Assembly (NCBI GenBank): GCA_945862435.1
Contig: CAMAXX010000019.1
Span: 1-52,692 of the forward strand
Source of the DNA: Pseudorhodobacter antarcticus
GTDB taxonomy: Bacteria; Pseudomonadota; Alphaproteobacteria; Rhodobacterales; Rhodobacteraceae
Reading direction: 5' to 3'
Length of the DNA stretch: 52,692 bases
Positions 1-8,845 of this stretch are shown here, piece after piece. Under the pieces are notes generated by a model, which made no database searches, was not told the origin of the DNA, and worked only from the letters and a program-made list of their open reading frames with translations. Every line of letters begins with the position of its first letter. Position 1 is the first letter of the stretch. Position numbers and translations under genes: made by a program.

Positions 1-659
1 CCATCGGTGCGCATTTTGATGCAGGTCTCAAGGGTTTTGGCCTTGTCGCCACCATTGGATTTTTTGATAACCTTATCGGATTTGAACATTTTGCAGCCAG
101 CTTCCATCACGCGCAGGTCGAACACTTCGCGTGTGCCGTGCTTGGTGCCTGGAATGAAGGCCATGATCTCTTGCGCGGGCAAGGTGGCATCGACTTCGTT
201 CCACGAGTTGTAAGGGTTTGCAACCAGCTCGCCATTGATGACGACTTCAGCGGCCAGTGCACTATACACGGTCGATGGGGTCAAGACAAAGTCAGCGCCG
301 CTGACTGCCGAAGCAAACACAACGCCGTCAAAGCCGATTTTCACTTGCGTGATGCCGTCAACACCGTTGGCTTTGCACTTTTTGACTTCGGACGATTTCA
401 TTTTGCGCGATGCGTTCACAACGTCGTAGGTGTTTGGGCCAACGCCCTCGCAGAATTTGGTAATGCCAGCACCCGTGCCGCCGCCTTCAACGACAGGTGT
501 CGCGAAGCTGGTGTTTTCGCCGAAGGATTCGGCTGCAATGATGGCGAAAGGAAGAACGGTCGAAGAACCGCCCATGAAAATGCCGTCTTGGGCATTGGCC
601 GCCGTCGTCAGCGATGCAAGGGCCAGAAGGCCAACTGCCGTAAATTTAGCAAAAGTCAT
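1..659 (-). CDS. pstS: Phosphate ABC transporter substrate-binding protein, 3' part missing
   Basis: Periplasmic phosphate-binding protein of the PstSCAB uptake system; the gene runs off the left edge, leaving about 219 residues. The translation starts with a signal peptide (MTFAKFTAVGLLALASL, cleavage near ANA-QD). It continues with GGSSTVLPFA and EGGGTGAG, the phosphate-contacting loops of this family. The start is set by GGAG about 8 bases upstream of the ATG. A Pho box lies about 50 bp upstream, so induction by phosphate starvation through PhoB is likely. The family call is firm; whether this copy is the main PstS of the genome cannot be seen. Confidence 0.88.
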   Translation of the reverse strand, partial: MTFAKFTAVGLLALASLTTAANAQDGIFMGGSSTVLPFAIIAAESFGENTSFATPVVEGGGTGAGITKFCEGVGPNTYDVVNASRKMKSSEVKKCKANGVDGITQVKIGFDGVVFASAVSGADFVLTPSTVYSALAAEVVINGELVANPYNSWNEVDATLPAQEIMAFIPGTKHGTREVFDLRVMEAGCKMFKSDKVIKKSNGGDKAKTLETCIKMRTD

Positions 660-706
660 GTCATTCTCCAGAAGAAATTTATGAAGACGGCAGTTATCAA
701 GCAATT

Positions 707-724
707 ATCACAGTTTCGTGACCG
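707..724 (-). promoter_or_regulatory. Pho box upstream of pstS
   Basis: On the minus strand CGGTCACGAAACTGTGAT matches the PhoB consensus CTGTCATAAAACTGTCAT at 14 of 18 positions, including the second ACTGT half-site. It lies about 50 bp before the pstS start, a usual place for an activating Pho box. The consensus is established knowledge; use at this site is inferred. Confidence 0.65.
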
Positions 725-872
725 CGCGCACATCTTTGGGATAGGTTGCGCGGCGGGTGTCACAGCGGCGCAATCACATCTACGTGAAGATGCAACCTTA
801 GGGTAAGTAGTCATAGAACCTTCAAGCAAAGCCTTCTAAGCTGCGAAAAATTCACCAACAGCGGAGACGAAA

Positions 873-1307
873 ATGAAATTCAAATTTATGTCGCTTGCCC
901 TTAGCGCGGCCCTGATTGGTGGGCTTGCCACCAGCGCAATCGCCGCTGATCCCAGTGTCGAAGCACGCCAAGCTTTGATGAAATCTTTCGGCGGCGCGGC
1001 CAAAACTTTGGGCGGCATGGCAGGCGGGGGCGCCTATGATGCCGCCGCAGCAGAGGCCGCCAAAGCTGCTTTGATCGCGGGCGCAGCCGAAATTGCCGCT
1101 AAGTTTGAGATGAATGTCGAAGACCCAGAATCGGAAGCCAAACCCGAAGTTTGGACAAATTGGGAAGATTTCTTGGTCAAGGCCAAGGCGCTGGGCGATG
1201 CGGCCGTTGCGCTGGACGTGGCTTCGGCAGAATCAATCGGCGCGGGCATGGGCGCGATTGGCGGCGCGTGCAAAGATTGCCACACCACTTACCGCGCTGC
1301 GAAGTAA
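873..1307 (+). CDS. Cytochrome c' family protein
   Basis: A 144-residue periplasmic c-type cytochrome. Residues 1-24 form a signal peptide ending SAIAA-DP. The rest is an alanine-rich four-helix-bundle sequence with a single heme site CKDCH at about residues 133-137, close to the C terminus, as in cytochromes c' and c556. GGAGACGAAA precedes the ATG. Cytochromes c' bind NO or carry electrons in the periplasm; the physiological partner is not evident here. The gene is monocistronic, divergent from pstS, and ends at a clear hairpin terminator. Confidence 0.88.
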   Translation: MKFKFMSLALSAALIGGLATSAIAADPSVEARQALMKSFGGAAKTLGGMAGGGAYDAAAAEAAKAALIAGAAEIAAKFEMNVEDPESEAKPEVWTNWEDFLVKAKALGDAAVALDVASAESIGAGMGAIGGACKDCHTTYRAAK

Positions 1308-1330
1308 ACAAGGCTTTCGGGCAGATCAAA

Positions 1331-1354
1331 CCCCCGCAGGAAACTGCGGGGGTT
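1331..1354. terminator. Bidirectional rho-independent terminator
   Basis: CCCCCGCAG-GAAA-CTGCGGGGG forms a 9-bp perfect stem with a GAAA loop. It is followed by TTTTGG on the plus strand and preceded by AAA. It sits between the convergent cytochrome c' gene and the stress-protein gene and can serve both. Confidence 0.85.
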
Positions 1355-1359
1355 TTGGT

Positions 1360-1815
1360 TTAGGTGATGCTTTCCAGCCGTTCTTTGGACATATCGCCGG
1401 GAACCAGCGTCATCGGCACCGGCAGGCTGCCAGACGCGCGAGAAAGCTGCAAAACCAGCGGGCCAGGGCCCGTTTTTTCGGTGCCAGCCCCCAGCACCAA
1501 AACGCCAACATCAGGGTCTTCGCGCACTTGGGCCAAGATTTCCGTGACAGGGTCGCCCTCGCGGATCACAAGTTCAGGGTTCACGCCCTGCTTGTCGCGC
1601 ATCCATTTGGCGAAAACTTCGAAATGCACTTCGATCCGCTCGCGCGCCTCGGCGCGCATCAGGTCAGCCACGCCCATCCAATGCTGAAACTCTTCGGGGG
1701 GAATCACCGACAAAACCTGCACCCCGCCGCCCGTTTTTGCCGCCCGCATTGCCGCGAATCGCATCGCATTTAGACATTCACGGCTTTCGTCCAGAACAAC
1801 CAGAAACTTCCGCAT
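1360..1815 (-). CDS. Universal stress protein (UspA family)
   Basis: A 151-residue single-domain Usp protein, starting MRKFLVVLDESRE. It has the family's beta-strand start with a conserved Asp and a C-terminal nucleotide-loop region (GAGTEKTGPGPLV, then VPMTLVP). A longer reading frame extends 21 residues upstream, but AAAGGAG eight bases before the ATG at 1815 fixes this start. Usp proteins are cytoplasmic ATP-binding or signalling proteins induced by stress. Neighbours give no specific role. Confidence 0.85.
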   Translation of the reverse strand: MRKFLVVLDESRECLNAMRFAAMRAAKTGGGVQVLSVIPPEEFQHWMGVADLMRAEARERIEVHFEVFAKWMRDKQGVNPELVIREGDPVTEILAQVREDPDVGVLVLGAGTEKTGPGPLVLQLSRASGSLPVPMTLVPGDMSKERLESIT

Positions 1816-2192
1816 CTTGCGTTCTCCTTTAGCGCAACCATGGCGGGGCGCGTGGGCAAAGGCAAGCGATTTGCCCAAAAGAAAGCCCGCGCCACGGGGG
1901 GTGGGCGCGGGCGGCCAAAGTGTCGCATCATGGCCAGTGTAGGACAGGTGAGTGCAGGTGAGCGCAGGTTAACCCTAAGCTGTGACGGGTGTGTGACGGA
2001 GGAATTACGCCACTTGGCACGGAATCAAGGCGTGAAACGCCGCCGTGCCGCGCCCGCCCGACGGAGTGCGCGGCCTTGTGGTGGGATTGTGGGGGAAGTG
2101 TGTAGGGTGCGTGATTTCACGCACCAGTGCGAGTGTGGCGGGGGCAGATGGTGCGTGCAAGCACGCACCCTACAAGCTAATGTGCTAATGTG
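1816..2192. other. Non-coding stretch with inverted repeats
   Basis: No convincing gene is seen in these 377 bases. It holds a GC-rich hairpin (GCCCGCGCC at 1885-1893 with GGCGCGGGC at 1904-1912) in the likely leader of the stress-protein gene. It also holds a double hairpin element at 2101-2174 and a short tandem TGTGCTAA repeat at about 2180-2198 next to the following gene. Confidence 0.6.
2101..2174. repeat. Nested inverted repeat GTAGGGTGCGTG...CACGCACCCTAC
   Basis: The outer arms TGTAGGGTGCGTG (2101-2113) and CACGCACCCTACA (2162-2174) are perfect reverse complements. Each arm also folds on its own (GTGCGTG-ATTT-CACGCAC and GTGCGTGC-AA-GCACGCAC). The structure resembles dispersed REP-type palindromes; only one copy is in this window. 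Confidence 0.7.
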
Positions 2193-2669
2193 CTAATGTT
2201 TCACAGGAAGCAGCATAGCGTCGATTGTCTTTTTGAAATTGTTTGCATCCTTTATTCCCGCCAACTGGATCGAACACCTATGCCCAGCCCAAAGAAAGCA
2301 AAATGGAACCCATTGCAATTGCGGTTTCTGCATTTCTAAAACGATACGATTCAGCTCGCCCCTTTGTTCGAAAAACTCAGGGTATGTGAATGTATAGCTC
2401 TTTATGTCAGCAAGAAAAATCGACTTTCCAACGGGAAGGAATTGGATTGCGTCAGGCGTTAAACGAATTACGCGCACCTGATAAGCCGAATACAGCAGCA
2501 AGGCGGAAGAAACCAATAGTCCCATAGAGAGGAACAGATCGTTTATAAAAAAATCATCCGTGTCAAAGAACATCTCGAAAGCGACCGATATGATCGCAAA
2601 GGGTAACAGGCTGCACCCTGTTATCCAATATTCTTTTCGCGATAGTTCAAATCTGTTCAGCGTTTCCAC
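2193..2669 (-). CDS. Hypothetical two-helix membrane protein
   Basis: A 158-residue protein of unknown function. It has two hydrophobic segments near residues 17-34 and 46-63 separated by an acidic loop (FFDTDDFFIND), followed by a soluble C-terminal half with no motif I recognise. The layout resembles small PH-like (YcxB/DUF-type) membrane proteins, but that is a guess. The start is GTG, 15 bases after the trpS stop, with a G-rich stretch just before it, so it may be read through from trpS. Its base composition is clearly more AT-rich than the flanking genes, which suggests recent acquisition. Confidence 0.6.
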   Translation of the reverse strand: METLNRFELSRKEYWITGCSLLPFAIISVAFEMFFDTDDFFINDLFLSMGLLVSSALLLYSAYQVRVIRLTPDAIQFLPVGKSIFLADIKSYTFTYPEFFEQRGELNRIVLEMQKPQLQWVPFCFLWAGHRCSIQLAGIKDANNFKKTIDAMLLPVKH

Positions 2670-2684
2670 TTCATTGCACCCCCC

Positions 2685-3731
2685 CTACACCACCCGCGAC
2701 CTAATCATCCCCACAATATCATAAACCTCATCCACAATCGGCCTTGCAATCGCATCGGCCCGTGCCGCGCCCTGCCCGATGATGCGGTCAATCTCGGCGG
2801 GGTCTTGCATCAGGCGGGTCATCTCTAGGGTGATGGGTTCCAGTTTCGCCACCGCCAGATCGGCGAGGGCGGGTTTGAAGGTGCCAAATTGCGCGCCTGC
2901 GTATTGGGTCATCACTTCGGCCGCCGTCATGTCTGAAAGGGCGGCATAGATGTTGACAAGGTTACGCGCCTCTGGGCGGTCTTTTAGCCCATCGAGCGTA
3001 TCGGGCAGCGGTTCGCTATCGGTTTTCGCCTTGCGGATTTTCTTGGAAATCGTATCGGCGTCATCGGTCAGGTTGATGCGCGATTGATCGGATGGGTCAG
3101 ATTTGGACATTTTCATCGTGCCATCGCGCAGGCTCATCACACGCGTGGCGGCCCCTTCGATGACGGGTTCGACCACGGGAAAGAAATTTACGCCATAGTC
3201 ATTGTTAAACTTGATCGCGATGTCGCGGGCGAGTTCTAGATGCTGTTTTTGATCCTCGCCCACGGGGACATGTGTGGCCTTATAGGCCAGAATATCGGCG
3301 GCCATGAGGGCGGGGTAGGCGAATAGGCCAAGGGACACATTTTCGGAATTCTTGCCTGCCTTGTCCTTAAACTGGGTCATGCGCGACATCCAGCCCATGC
3401 GCGCGACGCAGTTGAAAATCCAGCCAAGTTCCGCGTGGGCGGTGACTTGGGATTGGTTAAAAAGGATGGATCGGGCGGGGTCGATGCCCGATGCGATAAA
3501 GCCCGCCGCCGCCTCGCGCGTGGCATGGCGCAGTTTGGCGGGGTCTTGCCAGACAGTGATCGCGTGCATATCGACAAGGCAATAGATCGTCTCGATCCCC
3601 TCGTTTTGCTTATGCACAAAGCGTTTCAGCGCGCCAAGATAATTGCCCAAGGTCAGCCCGCCCGAAGGTTGGATGCCCGAAAAGATGCGCGCAGGAAATT
3701 GGGGGCCGGTGGGCGCGGGGGCTAAAGACAT
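2685..3731 (-). CDS. trpS: Tryptophanyl-tRNA synthetase
   Basis: A class I aminoacyl-tRNA synthetase of 348 residues that charges tRNA-Trp in the cytoplasm. It shows the HIGH-equivalent region [12 protein letters not shown] near residue 22 and the KMSKS loop followed by DPSDQSRI near residue 208. Length is typical for bacterial TrpS. The ATG at 3731 is preceded by AGAGGAA. It has its own promoter region facing away from the rhomboid-like gene. Confidence 0.97.
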   Translation of the reverse strand: MSLAPAPTGPQFPARIFSGIQPSGGLTLGNYLGALKRFVHKQNEGIETIYCLVDMHAITVWQDPAKLRHATREAAAGFIASGIDPARSILFNQSQVTAHAELGWIFNCVARMGWMSRMTQFKDKAGKNSENVSLGLFAYPALMAADILAYKATHVPVGEDQKQHLELARDIAIKFNNDYGVNFFPVVEPVIEGAATRVMSLRDGTMKMSKSDPSDQSRINLTDDADTISKKIRKAKTDSEPLPDTLDGLKDRPEARNLVNIYAALSDMTAAEVMTQYAGAQFGTFKPALADLAVAKLEPITLEMTRLMQDPAEIDRIIGQGAARADAIARPIVDEVYDIVGMIRSRVV

Positions 3732-3806
3732 GCGGCGGTTCCTCTGGATTATCTGCGGGCATAGGCTTATCTGCGGGTTGATGTTTCGTCAATGAAGGCA
3801 AGATCC

Positions 3807-4508
3807 ATGCACAGACCTGATCCCGCGCCGATGGAATCGCCCATTAACCCGCTGCCGTGGGTTATTTGGGTGATGGTGCTGCCGATGGCCGCGCTTGAGG
3901 CCATTTTCAGCGCCGCCGAGGCGGGGCTGGTGGGCGGCGCGCAGGGCGTTGGTTGGCGCGTGGCGGCGCTAGAAAACTATGCCGTTTGGCCGGCCTATTG
4001 GCGACAAGAATGGCAGGCGGGCAATTTGGATTTGGAACTGCTGGGCCGATTTGTGACCTATCCGTTTTTGCATATTAATCCGACCCATGCGATTTTCGCG
4101 GTGGTGATCCTTCTGGCTATGGGCAAGTTTGTGGGCGACGTGTTTCGCCCCGCCTCCACGGCGCTGGTTTACTTTGCGTCAGCGGCTGTAGGCGCGGTTG
4201 TGTATGCCAGCGTTCCCGCCATCGAGGCGCCGCTCATGGGCGCTTATCCGGGTGATTACGGGCTGATCGGGGCTTTTACCTTTATGATCTGGGTGCGGCT
4301 GGCGGGCACGGGGATCAACCAGTTGCGTGCCTTTACGATGATTGGGTTTTTGCTGGCGGTGCAGTTGCTGTTTGGCCTGCTGTTTGGAGGCGGGTATGAA
4401 TGGGTGGCCGATATTTCCGCCTTTGTCGCGGGGTTTTTGCTGTCTTTCATTGCCTCACCAGGCGGATTTGCGCGGGCCTTGGCGCGGGTGCGCCAGCGCG
4501 ATTTTTAA
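3807..4508 (+). CDS. Rhomboid-like membrane protein, probable pseudoprotease
   Basis: A multi-pass inner-membrane protein of 233 residues with about six hydrophobic segments in rhomboid arrangement. The first loop has a WR-containing stretch and FVTYPFLHINPTH resembles the family's F-xH-xxxxH region. The serine-protease signature GxSG is not present: the matching place reads GLIG, and the usual C-terminal catalytic His is replaced in ISAFVAG. It therefore probably lacks protease activity. The start at 3807 follows GAAGG by 8 bases; an ATG at 3792 in the same frame is possible. Its end overlaps convergent murJ by 4 bases. Confidence 0.75.
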   Translation: MHRPDPAPMESPINPLPWVIWVMVLPMAALEAIFSAAEAGLVGGAQGVGWRVAALENYAVWPAYWRQEWQAGNLDLELLGRFVTYPFLHINPTHAIFAVVILLAMGKFVGDVFRPASTALVYFASAAVGAVVYASVPAIEAPLMGAYPGDYGLIGAFTFMIWVRLAGTGINQLRAFTMIGFLLAVQLLFGLLFGGGYEWVADISAFVAGFLLSFIASPGGFARALARVRQRDF

Positions 4509-6058
4509 CCGCGTTTAAGCGCGCGAAAATCCGATAGTTTGAATGCGCCCAGCGCAGCGCCGCTGCCGAAATAGGCAATCACACCCGCAGCAATCAACCC
4601 CGCCAGCGCGATGTATCGCCAGCCCATGTGGTAAAGCCACGGCGCGATGGCAAATGCCACCCCATACAGCACCGCGCCCATGATAGCAGCGGCAGCGATG
4701 ATGCGCGGCAGGCGCTGGCGCGAACGTGCATCCAGTTGCACCGCGCTGCCCATGCCCCGCGCGCCCCAGATCAGTTGCGCCAGCATGATCCATGCGGCCA
4801 GTGTTGTGGCGACAGCGGCGGCGGCAAAGCCAATATAGGGCATCAGCCCCACAGCCAGCGCGGCATTGACGACCATCGCCAGCACGGCAAACTGAAACGG
4901 GCGGCGGGTGTCTTCGCGGGCGTAATACAAGGGCTGCCAGACCTTTTGCAGCACAAAGGCAGGCAGGCCCGCGCCGTAAATGGCCAGCGCCAGCGCGGTG
5001 GCGGCAGTATCTTCTGGCCCAAAGGCCCCGCGCTGATACAGCACAAAAGTCAAAGCATGCGCGATGACCACCAACGCCACGGCGGCAGGCAGGGTCAGCG
5101 CAAGTGCAAATTCTAAGGATCGGTTCAGGCTGGATTGTGCGCCTGCCTCATCATTTGCGCGCAAGCGCCGCGCCAGATCGGGCAGCAACACAGTGCCCAC
5201 GGCAATGCCCACCACGCCAAGGGGCAGTTGATACAGGCGGTCAGCATAGACCAGCCACGAAATCGCGCCTTCGGTAAAACTGGCCACTTGGCGGCCCACC
5301 AAAAGGTTGATCTGCACCACGCCGCCCGCCAGAACGGCAGGGCCTGCGATGATGAGAAGATGTTTCAAATCGAGCGTCCAGCGCGGCCAGTGCAGGCGGG
5401 CGCGAAAACCAATGCGGTGCGCTGCGGCCCAAGTGAACGCCAGTTGCGCAACCCCTGTCACAGGCACAGTCCATGCCAGCGTTTGCCCCAAATCCCAGCC
5501 TAGCCACACCGCCAGCCCAATGGCCGCGATAAAGATCAGGTTCATGAGTATCGGCACAAAGCCCGCTTCGGAAAAGCGGCCATGCGCGTTCATCACGCCC
5601 GACAGCAGCGCCACAAGCGAGATGAACAGGATATAGACAAAGGTGATGCGCCCAAAGCTAACCGCCAGATCAAAGCGCGCGTCACCCACAAACCCTGCCG
5701 CCATGGCCCAGACCAGCCACGGCATCGCCAGCGTGCCGATCAGCGTGACGATCAGCAGCACAAAAGACAGCCCCGAAAAGGCGTCGGATGCAAAGCGGGC
5801 CGCGTCGTCACCTGTATCGGGGCCGCCTTCTACCTTTTTGGCATACATCGGCACAAAGGCTTGATTGAACGCGCCTTCGGCAAAAAACCGGCGAAACATA
5901 TTGGGCAGGGAAAAGGCGACGTTAAAGGCATCTGCCGCCGCCCCCGTGCCCAAATATCCCGCCATCAGCACATCACGCGCAAGGCCCGATCCGCGCGACA
6001 GCAGCGTCCAGCCGCCAAGGATAATGGTATTGCGGATAAGCCTCCTGCCCTGCGCCAT
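4505..6058 (-). CDS. murJ: Lipid II flippase MurJ
   Basis: A 517-residue inner-membrane protein of the MOP exporter superfamily (MviN/MurJ) with about 14 hydrophobic segments. The N-terminal region SRGSGLARDVLMAGYLGTG and the conserved FRRFFAEGAFNQAFVP segment are diagnostic. It moves lipid-linked peptidoglycan precursor across the membrane. It begins 3 bases after the glnD stop, so it is translated from the same message. Confidence 0.96.
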   Translation of the reverse strand: MAQGRRLIRNTIILGGWTLLSRGSGLARDVLMAGYLGTGAAADAFNVAFSLPNMFRRFFAEGAFNQAFVPMYAKKVEGGPDTGDDAARFASDAFSGLSFVLLIVTLIGTLAMPWLVWAMAAGFVGDARFDLAVSFGRITFVYILFISLVALLSGVMNAHGRFSEAGFVPILMNLIFIAAIGLAVWLGWDLGQTLAWTVPVTGVAQLAFTWAAAHRIGFRARLHWPRWTLDLKHLLIIAGPAVLAGGVVQINLLVGRQVASFTEGAISWLVYADRLYQLPLGVVGIAVGTVLLPDLARRLRANDEAGAQSSLNRSLEFALALTLPAAVALVVIAHALTFVLYQRGAFGPEDTAATALALAIYGAGLPAFVLQKVWQPLYYAREDTRRPFQFAVLAMVVNAALAVGLMPYIGFAAAAVATTLAAWIMLAQLIWGARGMGSAVQLDARSRQRLPRIIAAAAIMGAVLYGVAFAIAPWLYHMGWRYIALAGLIAAGVIAYFGSGAALGAFKLSDFRALKRG

Positions 6059-6061
6059 CGC

Positions 6062-8833
6062 CTAGATCGCCCCAACCGCGCGCTGCGCACCATCGACAAT
6101 CGCTTGGCGCAATTTCTTTTCCAGCGCCTCTTGGCGGTGCTTAGCGTGCAGCTTTAGGCCAAACATATCTTTGACATAAAACACATCCACCACCTGCGCG
6201 CCGTAGGTCGCGATGACGGCGCTGGCGATATAGATGTTGTTGGCGGCCAAAGTGCGGGTGAGGTCATACAAAAGGCCGGTGCGGTCGCGGGTGTCGACCT
6301 CGATAATCGTGTAGATTTCCGAGCCTTCGTTGTCGAAAATGATATGGGTGGGAAAGCGAAACTCGCGGTCGCGTTTTTTCACCTTGTCGCGGTCTGCAAG
6401 TGCCTCGCGCGGCATCACCTCGCCGCGCAGGGTTTTCTCGATCATGCCGCGCAGGCGAGGCAGGCGGGCAATCTCGTAAGGCTTGCCTTCGGCGTCTTGC
6501 ACCCAGAACACGGCGGTGGCGTAGCCATCTTTGGATGTATAGGTGCGCGCATCGACCACGTTGGCCCCCACCAGCGCCAAGGCCCCTGCAAGGCGGCTGA
6601 AGATACCGGGATGGTCGGCAAGGGCAAAGCAGGCGCGGGTGGCATCGCGCGTGGGTTCAGGGTGCAGATCAATGCGAATTTCGTCGTCTTTGATAGCGTG
6701 CAAAAGCTGGGCAAAGGCAAGCTGTGTCTCAGTGGACAGCCCTTGCCAATAGGGGGCGTAATGGCGGGCGAGTTCGCCGGAAATATCGCCAGCGTCCCAG
6801 CCGACTAGTTTACCCCGCAACGCCACTTTCGATACATCTTCGCGCAAATGACGGCTGGCGGATTCCAGCCCACTTTCCAGCGCATCGGCGGTTTGCGAAT
6901 AGAGTTGCCGCAGCAGCATCGCCTTCCAGTTGTTCCATGTGGTTGGCCCCACGCCGCGAATATCGCACACGGTCAGCACTGTCAGCAGATCAAGGCGTGC
7001 TTTGCTTTCCACCGCTTTGGCGAAATCGCGCACAGTGCGCGGATCGCCGATATCGCGCTTTTGCGCCATATCTGACATCAGCAGATGATAGCGCACCAGC
7101 CATTCGACTGTCTCGCATTCCTGATCGTTCAGCCCAAGCCGCGGCGCAATGCGTCGGGCCAATTGTGCGCCAATGATAGAATGGTCTTCGGGGCGGCCCT
7201 TGCCAATGTCGTGCAACAAGAGGGCGATATAGATGATGCGGCGGTTTATGCCGTCTTTCAAAATACCCGAAGCGACGGGCAGTTCTTCGACCAATTCGCC
7301 GCGCTCTATCTGGGCCAAGACGGAAATGGTTTGGATGATATGCTCGTCCACCGTGTAGTGGTGATAGACGTTGAATTGCATCATCGCTACGATGTTTTCA
7401 AATTCGGGGATAAAGGCGGCCAGCACGCCAAGTTCGTTCATCCGCCGCAGGGCGCGTTCGGGGTTGCCGTGTTCCAGCAACAAATCCAGAAAAATGCGCA
7501 CCGCTTCGGGGTTGTCGCGCAGATCATCTTCGATCAGGTGCAGGTTATTGGCAATTAGGCGCATGACATTGGGGTGCAGCAAATAGCCAGATCGCAGCGC
7601 CTCTTCAAACACCTTAATCAGGTTCAGCGGGTCTTTAAGAAAGGCATCGCTATTTGCGCAATCGATACGGCCCTGCACCAGCTTATAGCCCGCGGCGACC
7701 TTTTTGCGGTTGAAAAATCCTAAAAGGCGCGCTTCGGGTTTGGCGTGCCTAGCCTCTAGCTCGGCCAAAAAGATGCGGGTCAACTCCCCCACGCGGGTGG
7801 CATGGCGGAAATAATCTTGCATGAAACGTTCCACCCCGCGCCGCCCGCCTGCATCGGCATATCCCATACGCTCGGCCACCTCGACTTGCAGATCAAAGGT
7901 TAGCTGATCGGCGGCGCGCCCTGTGATATGGTGCATATGGCAGCGCGCCGCCCACAGGAAATTTTCTGCGCGCTCGAAGGTTTCAAATTCGTCTTGGCTT
8001 AGCAGCCCCGCCCCAACCAAGCCCTGCGCCGATGGCACGCGGTGCAGATATTTGCCGATCCAATAGAGCGTTTGCAAATCGCGCAGACCGCCCTTGGCCT
8101 CTTTGACGTTGGGTTCCAGAACATAGCGCTGGCCGCCTTGGCGTTTGTGCCGTTCGGCCCGTTCGGTCAGTTTGGCGTCGATGAACTGCGGGCCTGTGTT
8201 GCGGAACAGATCGTTCCACAACCGCCCGTCCAGATCGCGCGCTAATTGGTCATCGCCTGCGATATAGCGCTGTTCTAAGAGGGCGGTGCGGATGGTGATA
8301 TCCTCGCGCCCCATGGACAGGCAATCGGCAATCGTGCGGCTGGAATGACCGACCTTTAGTTTTAAATCCCACAGCATATACAGCATGGATTCAATAACCT
8401 GCTCTGCCCAAGGGGTGATTTTGGCAGGCGTCAAAAACAGCAAATCCACATCCGAATGCGGGGCCATTTCGGCGCGCCCACAGCCGCCGACGGCGACAAC
8501 GCACAGGCGTTCGTCTGTGGTTGGGTTTGGGGCGGGGTGCAAAATACTGCGGGCAATCTCAAAGGCGATGGTCACCAAAACATCGGTCAGATGTGATTGG
8601 GCTGCCAGCAGAGGGCGCGCATCCAAGGATGCTGCGCGAAAGCCAGCCTGTAGGCGCTGGTTCACCTCGGACTTGAGTGCGATCATCTGGCGCACGGCCT
8701 CGTCGCGCAGCGCGCGGGGGGCTGCATCGGCGCGAGGTAGGGCTGCGCGAATGGCTGTAATCATATCAGCAGGTGTAGGGATGCCCGCCTCGGCCTGCAG
8801 GCGATTATTGCCCGAAAAGGCGGCGATACTCAT
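6062..8833 (-). CDS. glnD: Bifunctional [protein-PII] uridylyltransferase / uridylyl-removing enzyme
   Basis: A 923-residue nitrogen-status sensor that adds UMP to PII proteins at low glutamine and removes it at high glutamine. The nucleotidyltransferase motif GGCGRAEMAPHSDVDLLF sits near residues 116-133. The HD hydrolase motif LLHDIGKGRPEDHS is near residue 540. Two ACT domains for glutamine sensing fill the C terminus (around 720-790 and 830-910). Length fits the family. It follows the lipoprotein gene by 12 bases and precedes murJ. PII signalling is relevant to the nitrogen-yielding amine catabolism further right, but no direct link is seen. Confidence 0.97.
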   Translation of the reverse strand: MSIAAFSGNNRLQAEAGIPTPADMITAIRAALPRADAAPRALRDEAVRQMIALKSEVNQRLQAGFRAASLDARPLLAAQSHLTDVLVTIAFEIARSILHPAPNPTTDERLCVVAVGGCGRAEMAPHSDVDLLFLTPAKITPWAEQVIESMLYMLWDLKLKVGHSSRTIADCLSMGREDITIRTALLEQRYIAGDDQLARDLDGRLWNDLFRNTGPQFIDAKLTERAERHKRQGGQRYVLEPNVKEAKGGLRDLQTLYWIGKYLHRVPSAQGLVGAGLLSQDEFETFERAENFLWAARCHMHHITGRAADQLTFDLQVEVAERMGYADAGGRRGVERFMQDYFRHATRVGELTRIFLAELEARHAKPEARLLGFFNRKKVAAGYKLVQGRIDCANSDAFLKDPLNLIKVFEEALRSGYLLHPNVMRLIANNLHLIEDDLRDNPEAVRIFLDLLLEHGNPERALRRMNELGVLAAFIPEFENIVAMMQFNVYHHYTVDEHIIQTISVLAQIERGELVEELPVASGILKDGINRRIIYIALLLHDIGKGRPEDHSIIGAQLARRIAPRLGLNDQECETVEWLVRYHLLMSDMAQKRDIGDPRTVRDFAKAVESKARLDLLTVLTVCDIRGVGPTTWNNWKAMLLRQLYSQTADALESGLESASRHLREDVSKVALRGKLVGWDAGDISGELARHYAPYWQGLSTETQLAFAQLLHAIKDDEIRIDLHPEPTRDATRACFALADHPGIFSRLAGALALVGANVVDARTYTSKDGYATAVFWVQDAEGKPYEIARLPRLRGMIEKTLRGEVMPREALADRDKVKKRDREFRFPTHIIFDNEGSEIYTIIEVDTRDRTGLLYDLTRTLAANNIYIASAVIATYGAQVVDVFYVKDMFGLKLHAKHRQEALEKKLRQAIVDGAQRAVGAI

Positions 8834-8845
8834 CGCGCTGCCAGA

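Noticed and set aside
138-806. Open frame of 222 codons on the plus strand at the left end
   Set aside because: It is antisense to pstS, whose translation is clearly a phosphate-binding protein; the plus frame gives a low-complexity Arg/His-rich product.
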